A stretch of 64,000 bases of DNA, taken from assembly GCA_040882645.1 (NCBI GenBank), contig JBBEAX010000085.1, positions 186,001 through 250,000 of the forward strand, read 5' to 3'. Every line of letters starts with the position of its first letter. Within the stretch, counting starts at the first letter, position 1. Positions 17,744 through 25,924 of the stretch are shown one piece after another. The DNA comes from JAUYIV01 sp040882645 (lineage in GTDB: Bacteria > Actinomycetota > Acidimicrobiia > Spongiisociales > UBA11373). The notes beneath the pieces are model-generated. The model saw only the letters and a list, made by a program, of their open reading frames with translations, was not told where the DNA came from and did not search any database. A program made the translations under genes and the position numbers.

Positions 17744-17838
17744 GCAATACGCGATACGCGATACGACGGAACCCGACTGAGCATCACCGGACAATCACCG
17801 ACTCTGTCGTATTGCGAATCGCGTATTGCGAATCGCGG
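17744..17838. repeat. Degenerate heptanucleotide repeats forming a 24-bp inverted repeat
   Basis: Directly after the transglutaminase stop, GCAATAC, GCGATAC, GCGATAC run in register (7-bp period). After 38 nt the other arm is built from CGTATTG and CGAATCG units. The arms 17744-17767 and 17806-17829 are complementary at 22 of 24 positions. It may act as a terminator between convergent genes. Confidence 0.65.
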
Positions 17839-17855
17839 ACGAACGCAACGGGGCT

Positions 17856-17911
17856 GGCCGACCGAAGGTCGGCCCAAGGCGGCTAAAGACGGCCGAAGGC
17901 CGTCAGCCGCC
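17856..17911 (-). repeat. Double-hairpin element, copy A
   Basis: Hairpin 1: 8-bp stem GGCCGACC, loop GAA, GGTCGGCC (17856-17874). Linker CAA. Hairpin 2: outer 7-bp stem GGCGGCT/AGCCGCC (17878-17884, 17905-17911) enclosing inner stem GACGGCC, loop GAA, GGCCGTC (17888-17904). It starts 3 nt after the merR stop on that gene's strand. Copy B is at 31181-31238 with compensatory changes. Confidence 0.75.
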
Positions 17912-17914
17912 CGC

Positions 17915-18406
17915 CTACCCCTCCGCGGCCTCCGCCTGGACGTCGTCCTCGACGCGGCGCAGCATCTCGAGGAAGCGGTCCCGGTCGAGCTCGAAGCGGG
18001 TCACGTCCTCTTCGACCTGTCGAGTGATCTCGTCGATGGCGACGAAGAACGCCAACTGGCCCTCTCGCAACGCGTCGACCAACTCCCCCTCGTCGCTGGC
18101 CACCTTGAAGATCGACTGACCGTCGGTGACGAGCTTCACCTCGGCGAGGTGCTGATCCATGTCGGCGGTGCGACGCAGGTAGTCCCACGCCCGACGCACC
18201 CGCTGGACCGACATGCCGTTGTCGAGCAGGCTCTTGACAACGCGCAAGGCGACGAGATCGCGGAACGAGTAGAGGCGGCGCTTGCCGGGTCTGCCCCCGG
18301 TGCCCTGGATCGAGGGCTGTATCAGCCTGACACGGTCCCAGTATCGGAGTTGATGCGCGGTGCAATCAGTGAGACGGCATGCCTGCTGTGCGGTGAACCC
18401 TTCCAA
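17915..18406 (-). CDS. MerR-family transcriptional regulator
   Basis: 163 aa. The N-terminal winged helix-turn-helix of MerR proteins is clear (about 4-70): FTAQQACRLTDCTAHQLRYWDRVRLI and YSFRDLVALRVVKSLLDNGMS in parts. A helical region and a coiled-coil-like C-terminal half rich in Glu and Arg follow. No metal-binding Cys cluster is present, so the effector is unknown; it resembles the actinobacterial HspR/SoxR-unrelated MerR group. The start is TTG at 18406, the only one that includes the whole first helix, after AGGAAGG. It converges with the transglutaminase gene. Confidence 0.82.
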   Translation of the reverse strand: MEGFTAQQACRLTDCTAHQLRYWDRVRLIQPSIQGTGGRPGKRRLYSFRDLVALRVVKSLLDNGMSVQRVRRAWDYLRRTADMDQHLAEVKLVTDGQSIFKVASDEGELVDALREGQLAFFVAIDEITRQVEEDVTRFELDRDRFLEMLRRVEDDVQAEAAEG

Positions 18407-18482
18407 ACCTTCCTCTCTCCCTCCAAGGTCGTCCGCCGAACGCGGAGGCCGGACGACTCAGTCTCCCCAGAGGTTGGCGACT

Positions 18483-18815
18483 CTAGCGGCTGCGCCAGCG
18501 CCGCCGCATCCGCCCCACCATCGACCCGGGTGACGCGGCACCAACTCCCGACCGCTTCCTCAAAATCGCGACCATCCATGCCGCGCTCATCACCATGCCG
18601 GCGAAACCAAACAGTGCGACGAGGGTCAGCCGCGTGAAGAACGCGAGCATCAGCACGAACCCGACCACCATCCCCAGGAACGCCCACTTCAGTCGACCGC
18701 GCGACACCGACGCCAGCGTCGCGTCGCGCACGGTCTCGGCGAGACGGGGATCCTCTTGATAGAACTGCCGCTCGATCTCCTCGAGGATGCGCTGTTCTCT
18801 GTCATCGAGGGGCAT
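18483..18815 (-). CDS. DUF3040 membrane protein
   Basis: 110 aa. Begins MPLDDREQRILEEIERQFYQEDPRLA, the signature of DUF3040, a small actinobacterial family, followed by two adjacent transmembrane helices (about 45-85) and a basic tail. Function unknown. The start at 18815 was chosen over a longer frame because GGAG sits 8 nt upstream and the family starts at this Met. A strong -10 TATACT lies at 18843-18848. It is divergent from the phosphatase gene. The family is nearly restricted to Actinobacteria, which supports the taxonomic call. Confidence 0.85.
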   Translation of the reverse strand: MPLDDREQRILEEIERQFYQEDPRLAETVRDATLASVSRGRLKWAFLGMVVGFVLMLAFFTRLTLVALFGFAGMVMSAAWMVAILRKRSGVGAASPGSMVGRMRRRWRSR

Positions 18816-18842
18816 CGCGTTCTCCGGCAGGGTGGCGGGCTG

Positions 18843-18848
18843 AGTATA
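18843..18848 (-). promoter_or_regulatory. -10 box TATACT of the DUF3040 gene
   Basis: TATACT on the minus strand about 28 nt before the ATG, leaving a short leader that carries the GGAG Shine-Dalgarno. No good -35 is seen. The remaining DNA up to 19003 shows no gene. Confidence 0.45.
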
Positions 18849-19003
18849 CCGAGCGTGTCTTATTTGGCACCGAGTGACCGCGGCGGATCCCCCTCGGTAT
18901 CGAGCAGACGAGCCCGCGCCACCGCGGACGATCCGAAGCGGCCGCGAACCTCCTCGACCACGCCCTCCAACTCGTCCCAAGATCGCGGCGCGGGATCGCC
19001 ACC

Positions 19004-19009
19004 TACACT
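19004..19009 (+). promoter_or_regulatory. -10 box TACACT deciding the GTG start at 19018
   Basis: TACACT ends 8 nt before GTG at 19018 with no Shine-Dalgarno, a leaderless layout. It supports GTG 19018 over the open frame that extends further upstream. Confidence 0.5.
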
Positions 19010-19017
19010 CCCCCGCC

Positions 19018-19650
19018 GTGCTCGAACGCCTTCATCTGGTCCGCCACGGCGAGGTCGCGAACCCCGACGGAGTGGTGTACGCCGACCTGCCCGGGTTCTC
19101 GCTGTCCGCGGCCGGACGCGCCCAGGCTGCGGCCAGCGCCCGCTACCTCCAGGCCCGTAGCCCCGAGGCAGTGGTTTCCTCGCCGCTCGACCGGGCAATG
19201 GAAACGGCCCGGGCAATCGCCGACGCGATCGGCGTGGCGGTGACGACCGACGACCGTCTGCTCGAGTGGCGATTGTCCGGGCGGTGGGCCGGGGTTCGCT
19301 GGGACGACCTCCCCTCCAGGTTCCCCGGAGAGCTCGAGGCATACCTGGCCACCCCCTACGACCTCGCCTTCGCACCAGAGAGCGTCGACGAGGTCGCCGC
19401 ACGCATGGTCTCCCTGGTGGTGTCCCTCGATTCCGCCGATCTCAAGGACGCGGTACTGGTCTCTCACCAGGACCCCGTCCAGGCGCTCCGGGTGCATCTC
19501 GTCGGCGGCGCCCGGGAGTCCTTCACCACCGGCAAGCCAGGCCACGCTTCGGTGACGACCCTCGAGCGGATCCGAGGACTATGGCACGAGATCGGTTACT
19601 GGGAACCGGAGATCGAGACGATTCCCTTCCCTCCACCGGGGCCCCCTTGA
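19018..19650 (+). CDS. Histidine phosphatase superfamily protein (phosphoglycerate mutase-like)
   Basis: 210 aa. The phosphohistidine motif LVRHGEVAN is at the N terminus, SSPLDRAMETA follows near residue 60, and the second catalytic histidine is in VLVSHQDPV near 145, giving the complete branch 1 arrangement. Substrate cannot be deduced; members act on phosphosugars, cobalamin precursors or proteins. A GTG start with a -10 just upstream. Downstream the gene runs into a 220-bp repeat region rather than an operon partner. Confidence 0.88.
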   Translation: MLERLHLVRHGEVANPDGVVYADLPGFSLSAAGRAQAAASARYLQARSPEAVVSSPLDRAMETARAIADAIGVAVTTDDRLLEWRLSGRWAGVRWDDLPSRFPGELEAYLATPYDLAFAPESVDEVAARMVSLVVSLDSADLKDAVLVSHQDPVQALRVHLVGGARESFTTGKPGHASVTTLERIRGLWHEIGYWEPEIETIPFPPPGPP

Positions 19651-19830
19651 TTCCCGGGCCGACCACGGCGGGGCTGGGACCCGCTCGTGGAGGAGGGCCG
19701 ACCGGCTTCGGTGTGGCCCAAGTCTGTCCGGGAATCAAGAGGGCACGGACGGCCACGGCGGGGCTGGGGACCCCGCTAGTGGAGGAGGGCCGACCGACGT
19801 CTGTTCGGCCCGAAGGGCCGAAGTCGGCCC
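19646..19830. repeat. Complex repeat region: 12-bp inverted repeat, 45-bp direct repeat, nested hairpin
   Basis: CTTGATTCCCGG (19646-19657) is repeated inverted at 19728-19739, and its left arm contains the phosphatase stop. A 45-bp unit at 19661-19704 recurs at 19751-19795 with few changes. The second copy runs into a nested hairpin: outer GGGCCGAC/GTCGGCCC (19787-19794, 19823-19830) around TTCGGCCC, loop GAA, GGGCCGAA (19804-19822). The 8-3-8 GAA hairpin recalls elements A and B. Confidence 0.65.
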
Positions 19831-19870
19831 GGCCTGACCTGGAGTCACGGTCCGGCGGCATAATGCGCCA

Positions 19871-20632
19871 GTGCTCCCCGCCCCTCTGATCGTCGCGGCT
19901 GCACTCGGCATTGCTTCCCTCGCCGGGGCGATCCACCTCGCCGTCGACGAAACGCCGTTCGCGCCGGGGGCCGCGGGTTTGATCGCCGTCGGGATGATGA
20001 TCCTCGCCCTAACCGCCGTCGCCGGAGTGCTTCTTGCCCGCAGCAGGTGGTCGAGGCTCGCGGCTGCCGGCGTCGCCGCGGGATGGATCGCCATTGCTGG
20101 GTCGAGTTCGGTGTCGCGGTGGTCCGTTGCGACGATCGCTTCGGCCGGCCTCGCCCTCGCCGGGTCTCTAGGTCCGTGGCTGGCCAGGTGGCTGCGGCAT
20201 CGGGCCTCGGCCGACGGACCACCGCCGGCTGCCGTCGTCGCCCTGCTGCTGCTGCTCGCCACCCCCGCTGCGGTCGGCCTGGTCTCGGCAGGCGGGGTCG
20301 CACTGCCCGGCTGGGTTCTCGCTGGCTGGTCGGTGGTGCTCGCCCTTTCACTCGCTCGGGCGATGGCGGGATCTCTCACCGCTGCCAGGGTGGTTCACCC
20401 GGTCCTGTCGGTGGCCGCCGGTGTCACCGCCGGAGTCGCCGGGGGGGTGGTCCTGGGGCTGCTCGGCCTGGCGGTTGCGGGTCTCGCCTGGCGGCGGGAG
20501 GTGGCGATATCAGTGGCCCCGCGCCTGACCGGCGGCGCACAAAGTGCTCTACGGATTCCACCCGAACTCGCCCCGCCCGACGTCCTCGACGCAGCCGGAG
20601 CGGATTCGACCGGCCGGGTGAGGCGGCCATGA
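19871..20632 (+). CDS. Multi-spanning membrane protein of unknown function
   Basis: 253 aa, mostly Ala/Gly/Val/Leu, with about seven predicted transmembrane helices and a hydrophilic C-terminal tail of 45 residues. No motif recognised. GTG at 19871 is preceded at 6 nt by CATAAT, a near-consensus -10, suggesting a leaderless transcript. The stop overlaps the next ATG (ATGA), so the two membrane proteins are translated together and may form a complex. Confidence 0.65.
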   Translation: MLPAPLIVAAALGIASLAGAIHLAVDETPFAPGAAGLIAVGMMILALTAVAGVLLARSRWSRLAAAGVAAGWIAIAGSSSVSRWSVATIASAGLALAGSLGPWLARWLRHRASADGPPPAAVVALLLLLATPAAVGLVSAGGVALPGWVLAGWSVVLALSLARAMAGSLTAARVVHPVLSVAAGVTAGVAGGVVLGLLGLAVAGLAWRREVAISVAPRLTGGAQSALRIPPELAPPDVLDAAGADSTGRVRRP

Positions 20633-20910
20633 GGCGGTTGCCCAACCCGTGGGTTGGCGTGCCCGCGCTACTGGCCGGGATCGCCGGCGGCATCGTTGCC
20701 TTCATCGTCACCGAAGCTTCGTGCGCTCCCGGCAGCTGCGCCGCGGTGGCGTCGATCAGTGCCGTCGTCGTCGGCCTGGGCATCGCCGCCGGAGTCGGTG
20801 TCGTGGCGGTCCTCGCTCTGAAGTCGATCGACGAACATCGGACTCATCGCGAGCGGATGGTGCTCACGATGATCGAAGGCGACACGCGACCCGAGGAACC
20901 GCGGGAGTGA
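20629..20910 (+). CDS. Small two-helix membrane protein
   Basis: 93 aa. Two transmembrane helices (about 8-28 and 38-62) separated by a short ASCAPGSCAAVA loop with two cysteines that could form a disulfide outside the cell. The C-terminal tail is charged (SIDEHRTHRERMVL). Start overlaps the upstream stop by 4 nt. No family recognised. It converges with fabF, 4 bp away. Confidence 0.6.
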   Translation: MRRLPNPWVGVPALLAGIAGGIVAFIVTEASCAPGSCAAVASISAVVVGLGIAAGVGVVAVLALKSIDEHRTHRERMVLTMIEGDTRPEEPRE

Positions 20911-20914
20911 CCCC

Positions 20915-22171
20915 TTAGGGCTGATGCGCCGCGAACACCAGGGCGGCGTTGTGGCCGCCAAATCCGAATGAGTTGGTCATCGCATTCCGCACCGTCACCG
21001 CCCGGGCCTCATTGGGCACGTAGTCGAGATCGCACTCAGGGTCGGGGTTCTCGTAGTTGATCGTGGGTGGGACGATCCCGTCGCGAATCGAGAGAATGCA
21101 CACCAGCGACTCGAGGGCGCCAGCCCCACCGAGAAGATGGCCGGTCATCGACTTTGTCGATGACACGGGCGTCTTGTAGGCGTGATCGCCGAAGACGGCC
21201 TTGATCGCCGCAGTCTCGGTCGAGTCGTTGGCCTGAGTCGAGGTCCCGTGGGCGTTGATGTAGTCGATCGACTCGGGACCGAGCCCGGCGTCGTCGATGG
21301 CGTTCTGCATCGCCCGGGCGGCGCCACCTCCCCCGGGGCGGGGCAAGGTGACGTGATAGGCATCGGCGGACATCCCGTAGCCGACAATCTCTGCGTAGAT
21401 CTTGGCCCCTCTCGCCAGAGCGTGCTCGCGCTCCTCGAGGATCAGCGTTGCGGCCCCCTCGCCCATCACAAACCCGTCGCGCTCGGCGTCGAAGGGGCGG
21501 CTGGCCCGTTCGGGCTCGTCGTTGCGGGTGGAGAGGGCGCGGGCCTGGCTGAAGCCGGCCATGGCGAACTCGCAGATGGGTGCCTCGCCTCCCCCGGCGA
21601 CCATCACGTCGGCGGCGTTGCGCTTGATCAACTCGGCGGCGTCCCCGATGGCGTTGGCCGAAGCGGCGCAAGCGGTGACGATGCAGGTGTTGGGCCCCCG
21701 CAGGTTGAAGCGGATCGACACCAGACCGGCGGCCATGTTCGAAATTATCTGAGTGATCGCCAACGGGCTCACCCGGTCGGGGCCGCGTTGGCGCATCGTG
21801 TCGACCCCTTCCTGGAAGGAGATCATGCCCCCGATGCCAGAGCCGACGACCACCCCGGCCCGATGTGACGCCGGGTCGTCCTCCTCGTAGGCGATTCCCG
21901 CGTCCTCGATCGCCTGCTGGGTGGCAGCCCAGAAGAACTGGTCATACCGGTCGAGGCGGCGGGCCTCCTTGCGCTCGATGTACTGCTCGGGGTCGAAGTC
22001 CTTCACCTCGGCGGCGATGGTTGCCTTGTACCCGGAAGTGTCGAAAGCGGTGATCTGGCCCACCCCAGATCTGCCTTCTAGAGCGGCCTTCCAGAACGAC
22101 TCGACGTCGTGCCCGAGCGGGTTGATCGTGCCGAGGCCGGTCACCACGACCCGCCGGGTCAAGTCAGCCAC
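20915..22171 (-). CDS. fabF: 3-oxoacyl-ACP synthase II FabF
   Basis: Condensing enzyme of fatty-acid elongation. 418 aa with the Cys-His-His triad: VTACAASANA (Cys near 170), NAHGTST and KSMTGHLLGGAGA, plus the usual NSFGFGGHN C terminus. GTG at 22171 lies 8 nt inside the acpP gene, so translation is coupled. Last gene of the fabD-fabH-fabG-acpP-fabF set, a type II FAS order found in many bacteria; mycolata keep different arrangements. No polyketide synthase domains are attached. Confidence 0.95.
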   Translation of the reverse strand: MADLTRRVVVTGLGTINPLGHDVESFWKAALEGRSGVGQITAFDTSGYKATIAAEVKDFDPEQYIERKEARRLDRYDQFFWAATQQAIEDAGIAYEEDDPASHRAGVVVGSGIGGMISFQEGVDTMRQRGPDRVSPLAITQIISNMAAGLVSIRFNLRGPNTCIVTACAASANAIGDAAELIKRNAADVMVAGGGEAPICEFAMAGFSQARALSTRNDEPERASRPFDAERDGFVMGEGAATLILEEREHALARGAKIYAEIVGYGMSADAYHVTLPRPGGGGAARAMQNAIDDAGLGPESIDYINAHGTSTQANDSTETAAIKAVFGDHAYKTPVSSTKSMTGHLLGGAGALESLVCILSIRDGIVPPTINYENPDPECDLDYVPNEARAVTVRNAMTNSFGFGGHNAALVFAAHQP

Positions 22172-22409
22172 CGAGCTTCTGCATCACCAGGTCGACGGCC
22201 TGCCCGACCGTGCCGATCTGTTCGGCCTCCTCATCGGGGATGCTCACCCCGAAGTTGTCCTCGAGCGCCATCAGCAACTCGACGACCCCCAACGAATCGA
22301 CTTCGAGATCCTCTTCGAACGAGGCGGACATCGCGATCTTGCCACGATCGATGCCGAGCTCGTCGACGAGCAGGTCGGTCATCTTTGCTTCGACTTCGGC
22401 CCGGTCCAT
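22164..22409 (-). CDS. acpP: Acyl carrier protein
   Basis: 81 aa acidic four-helix carrier of fatty acyl intermediates. The phosphopantetheine serine is in EVDSLGVVEL (Ser39 of the DSL motif), and VSIPDEEAEQIGTVGQA is standard ACP sequence. ATG at 22409 has AAAGGAG at 6 nt. It lies between fabG and fabF as expected. Confidence 0.96.
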   Translation of the reverse strand: MDRAEVEAKMTDLLVDELGIDRGKIAMSASFEEDLEVDSLGVVELLMALEDNFGVSIPDEEAEQIGTVGQAVDLVMQKLGG

Positions 22410-22432
22410 GCTGGCTCCTTTGTTCTCAAGGC

Positions 22433-23170
22433 CTAGAACGAAAGTCCGCCATCGACCACCAGCACCTGGCCGGTGACGTAGGAGGCCTCGTCCGAGGCAA
22501 GATAGCCCACCGCCGACGCGATCTCGACAGGCGTCCCGAACCGCCCTACCGCGATGGAGGGCAGCACCGCCTCGCGCACTTCCCCGCCCAGAGCGTCGGT
22601 CATATCGGTCTCGATGAAGCCCGGGGCGACCGCGTTGACGGTGATGCCCCGAGACCCCACCTCCTTGGCGACGGACTTGGTGAACCCGATCAGCCCGGCC
22701 TTGGCGGCGGCGTAGTTCGCCTGCCCTGGGTTGCCGGCGATGCCGGCTACCGAAGCGATCGAGATGATCCGGCCCCACCGCGCCTTGAGCATCCCTCGCA
22801 ACGCCGCCTTGGTGGTCAGGAACGCCGAACTCAGGTTGGTGCGGATCACCGCGTCCCAGTCCTCGGGCTTCATCCGCAACAGGAGGTCATCCGCAGTGAT
22901 CCCGGCGTTGTTGACGAGGATCTCGACCGGGCCGAACGCCTCTTCGACCGCGCCAAACATCGCCGCGACGGCCGCAGCGTCGCCGACGTCACCCTCGACC
23001 GCCACAGCCTCCCCACCACCGGCGACGATCGCCGCGACCGCCTCGTCGGCGGCATCTCGCCGTGACCGGTAGTTGACGGCCACCCGATGGCCATCGGCTC
23101 CGAGCTTTTCGGCGATCGCCCTGCCGATGCCGCGCGACCCGCCGGTCACCAATGCAACCCGCCCCGCCAC
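22433..23170 (-). CDS. fabG: 3-oxoacyl-ACP reductase FabG
   Basis: NADPH-dependent SDR reducing 3-oxoacyl-ACP. 245 aa with TGGSRGIG (9-16), NNAG near 88, catalytic Ser in SIASVAG and YAAAK near 152, and a C-terminal YVTGQVLVVDGG typical of FabG. GTG start 2 nt after the fabH stop. Context (fabH, acpP) makes the name more certain than sequence alone. Confidence 0.94.
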   Translation of the reverse strand: MAGRVALVTGGSRGIGRAIAEKLGADGHRVAVNYRSRRDAADEAVAAIVAGGGEAVAVEGDVGDAAAVAAMFGAVEEAFGPVEILVNNAGITADDLLLRMKPEDWDAVIRTNLSSAFLTTKAALRGMLKARWGRIISIASVAGIAGNPGQANYAAAKAGLIGFTKSVAKEVGSRGITVNAVAPGFIETDMTDALGGEVREAVLPSIAVGRFGTPVEIASAVGYLASDEASYVTGQVLVVDGGLSF

Positions 23171-23172
23171 CC

Positions 23173-24243
23173 TCAGACGCCCTTGCCGTGAACGGCGACG
23201 TTGGGCTGCAGCAGCTCGAGGGCGGTTGCGGTGCTTGGAGGCAATTCAGCATCCGAGGTACCACGCGGCGTGGTGCGTGCACCCCACCTGTAGACGCAGG
23301 CCGCCCAGGTGAAACCCCCGCCGAACGCGGCGAACACGAGGTTGGAACCGCCCTGAATCCGCCCTTCTTCGAGCGCCTCCGTCAGGGCGATGGGAATCGT
23401 CGCCGCTGAGGTGTTCCCGTAGGAGGCAATGTTCACGTACACCCGGGCTGGGTCGAGCGACAAGCGGCGGGCGGTGGCATCGATGATCCGCACATTCGCC
23501 TGGTGAGGGATCAGCAGGTCGATGTCGCCGACCTGGAGTCCCGCCTTGGCGATCACCCGGGCGGAGGAATCGCCCATCGCCACGACTGCACGCCGGAACA
23601 CGTCCTGCCCCTCCATGAGGATCGACGGCGCCTGCGAGTCGAGGGGGTTGCCCTCGGTGCCGGTTCCGGGAACGCAGAGCAGATCACCGGCCGTGCCGTC
23701 GCTCCCCAGTTCGAAGGCCAGCAAGCCGCCTTCCTCGTCGCTTGCTTCGATCACCACGGCCCCGGCGCCGTCGCCGAACAGAACGCTGGTGGAGCGGTTG
23801 GTGAAATCGAGCCAGTAGGAGAGCTTCTCGGCACCGATCACCAGAATCCGCCGCATCGATCCCGCCCGAATCATCTGGTCGGCGGTCGACAGCCCGAAGA
23901 GGAACCCCGAGCACGCGGCGTTCAAGTCCATGGCTGCCGCCCGGGTGGCGCCGATCTTGGCCTGCACCATGGTGCCAGCGCTCGGGATCAACCGGTCGGG
24001 GCTGCAGGTCGCCATGATGATGAGATCGATGTCCGTGGGTTCGAGACCCGCCGCAGCGATTGCGTGCCGGGCGGCCACCGCCGACATGTCGGATACCTCG
24101 ACGTGGGAGATCCGGCGTTCTTTTATGCCGGTGCGGGTCGTTATCCAGTCGTCACTCGTGTCTGTCAGCGTCTCGAGGTCGCTGTTGGTGAGGACGGCGG
24201 GAGGCACACACTTTCCCCAACCCGTGATGATGGCGTTCGGCAC
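23173..24243 (-). CDS. fabH: 3-oxoacyl-ACP synthase III FabH
   Basis: Initiates fatty-acid synthesis by condensing acyl-CoA with malonyl-ACP. 356 aa with catalytic Cys in LNAACSGFLFG (about 116), His in IPHQANVRI and Asn in ASYGNTSAATIP. The C-terminal extension of about 35 residues after the usual end (YRWG) is Thr/Ala/Leu-rich and unlike the core. GTG at 24243 was preferred over TTG 15 nt upstream because GGAGGAGG precedes it. Acyl-CoA preference (straight or branched) cannot be read. Confidence 0.94.
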   Translation of the reverse strand: MPNAIITGWGKCVPPAVLTNSDLETLTDTSDDWITTRTGIKERRISHVEVSDMSAVAARHAIAAAGLEPTDIDLIIMATCSPDRLIPSAGTMVQAKIGATRAAAMDLNAACSGFLFGLSTADQMIRAGSMRRILVIGAEKLSYWLDFTNRSTSVLFGDGAGAVVIEASDEEGGLLAFELGSDGTAGDLLCVPGTGTEGNPLDSQAPSILMEGQDVFRRAVVAMGDSSARVIAKAGLQVGDIDLLIPHQANVRIIDATARRLSLDPARVYVNIASYGNTSAATIPIALTEALEEGRIQGGSNLVFAAFGGGFTWAACVYRWGARTTPRGTSDAELPPSTATALELLQPNVAVHGKGV

Positions 24244-24297
24244 CGTGCCCTCCTCCAAGTCTCCGATTCATGAGGCTACGCGGATGGCCGCGCTCTG

Positions 24298-25233
24298 TCA
24301 GCCTGTGGAAGGCTGCAGAAGGTCGACCACCGCGGCGATCCCGTCCAACGATGACACCGCGATCGCGTCGGCACCCTGTACCGACCTCTTCGCCAGACCT
24401 GCGGTTACATCGCCCGGGCCGACATGCACGAACACATCCACGCCGGCCGACTCCATCGCCAGCAGGGACTCCGCAAACCGCACCGGGGCGGTGAGCTGAG
24501 CCACCAGCATCGGTCCCACGTCGTCGCCGTGGGGCTCAGCGGTCACGTTCGACCACACAGGGAACGCCGCCGGTCGGGTAATCACGGCGGCGACCGCTTG
24601 ATCCAGCTCGCGGGCTGCCGCGGCCATGAACGGTGAGTGAAATGCCCCCGCCACCTTGAGCGGGATCGCTCGCCTGACGCCGAATCGGGCCACATTCGCC
24701 TCGGCCCACTCGATGTCCTCGGCTCCCCCGGCGACGACGACCTGGCCCGGGGCGTTGAGGTTGGCCACCCACAGCCGCCCGCCCTCCTCGCGTCGCGCGC
24801 CCGCCAACGCCTCCGCCGTGGCCGGATCGGCCCCGATGAGCGCTGCCATCCCCGACTCCTCATGGTCGGCCGCCGCCGCCATCGCCTGCCCCCTCGCCGC
24901 CACGAGACGGAGACCATCGAAGAAGTCGACCACTCCGGCGGCGGCAAGGGCGGTGTACTCACCCAGGGAGTGCCCCCCGGCGGCGACGGGAGCGCCGGCG
25001 AGCCGCGTCTCCAGTTCCCTCCACAATGCGAACGCCACCGCATACAAGGCGGGCTGGGCGTGCTCGGTGCGGGTAAGCGCCTCTTCGGGGCCTTCGAGGC
25101 ACATCGCTTGCAGCGACCATCCCAGAATCTCATCGGCGGGCGGACCGAGGAGGTCGGGATGGCGCTCGAACAGGTCGGCCCCCATCCCGACGGCCTGGCT
25201 GCCCTGGCCAGGGAAGAGGACGGCGAAGTTCAC
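24298..25233 (-). CDS. fabD: Malonyl-CoA:ACP transacylase FabD
   Basis: Loads malonate on ACP. 311 aa with FPGQGSQ at the N terminus, nucleophile GHSLGEY (Ser near 92) and catalytic histidine in GAFHSPFM. The start is 7 bp downstream of the LiaF-like gene on the same strand, so fatty-acid synthesis appears to be transcribed with envelope and glucokinase genes. A 54-bp gap separates it from fabH. Confidence 0.94.
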   Translation of the reverse strand: MNFAVLFPGQGSQAVGMGADLFERHPDLLGPPADEILGWSLQAMCLEGPEEALTRTEHAQPALYAVAFALWRELETRLAGAPVAAGGHSLGEYTALAAAGVVDFFDGLRLVAARGQAMAAAADHEESGMAALIGADPATAEALAGARREEGGRLWVANLNAPGQVVVAGGAEDIEWAEANVARFGVRRAIPLKVAGAFHSPFMAAAARELDQAVAAVITRPAAFPVWSNVTAEPHGDDVGPMLVAQLTAPVRFAESLLAMESAGVDVFVHVGPGDVTAGLAKRSVQGADAIAVSSLDGIAAVVDLLQPSTG

Positions 25234-25240
25234 GCTTGCC

Positions 25241-25924
25241 TCACTTCCAGCGCGAGGCGTGCTTCACCTCGAGGCCGCCGAGGGCGCACAGCGCCTGGAT
25301 CTCGAGACGCGGTGCGCCCGCACCGCCGAGCGCTCGTTCGGTGGTGTCGTCCCAACCACCCATCAACGGCAAACCGCGGATCTCCACTACCCAGCCACGC
25401 GGGACCATGATCACCACGCTTCCGAGGATCGCCGTCACCGAGATCTCGGCACCCTCGGCCGTGGGCAGCGCCTCGTTGAGGTCGAGCGTCAGCCCGCCGA
25501 GCACGGCCGTCAAGCTGGCGCGGCGAAAGGCCTTGGAGCGAGTCGTATGGAGTGCCGAGCCGAGAATCGCGATGCCGTCGATCTCATCGTCGTCGGCGGG
25601 ACGGCGACCGAGTCGTTTCCCCCAGCCCACCATCAGCCAGAGCCCGATCAGCACCAGGGCGGTCGGCCAGACGTAACCCCACGCGTCGTCGCCCAATAGG
25701 CCGGTGGTGACCCCGAGCAGGGCGAGTCCGATGCCGATGAGCGCGAATGCCCCACCGGCGACCCGCTTGACCGAGATGGCGTGAAACACACCAAGGGCAA
25801 CGATCGCCGCAGGCCACCACCCGGCGACGGCGTCACCCGCGTCGAGCACATCCACCGAGTCGAGAAAGAACAGGACACCGAGGGCCGCAAGCGCGCTCCC
25901 GGCAAGCAGCCTCCCGGCGTTCAC
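25241..25924 (-). CDS. LiaF-like membrane protein
   Basis: 227 aa. The N-terminal half has about four transmembrane helices (MNAGRLLAGSALAALGVLFFLD and following, as in DUF5668); the C-terminal half is a beta-helix-like domain with IAILGSALH, LTAVLGGLTLDL and VTAILGSVVIMVP, the repeat pattern of the LiaF/cell-wall-active antibiotic response family. In Firmicutes LiaF senses envelope stress with LiaRS; no two-component genes are next to it here. GTG at 25924 overlaps the upstream stop (GTGA). Confidence 0.8.
   Translation of the reverse strand: MNAGRLLAGSALAALGVLFFLDSVDVLDAGDAVAGWWPAAIVALGVFHAISVKRVAGGAFALIGIGLALLGVTTGLLGDDAWGYVWPTALVLIGLWLMVGWGKRLGRRPADDDEIDGIAILGSALHTTRSKAFRRASLTAVLGGLTLDLNEALPTAEGAEISVTAILGSVVIMVPRGWVVEIRGLPLMGGWDDTTERALGGAGAPRLEIQALCALGGLEVKHASRWK

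Noticed and set aside
20915..25233. Polyketide or other secondary-metabolite cluster
   Set aside because: The set is the standard fabD-fabH-fabG-acpP-fabF with single-domain proteins and no tailoring genes.
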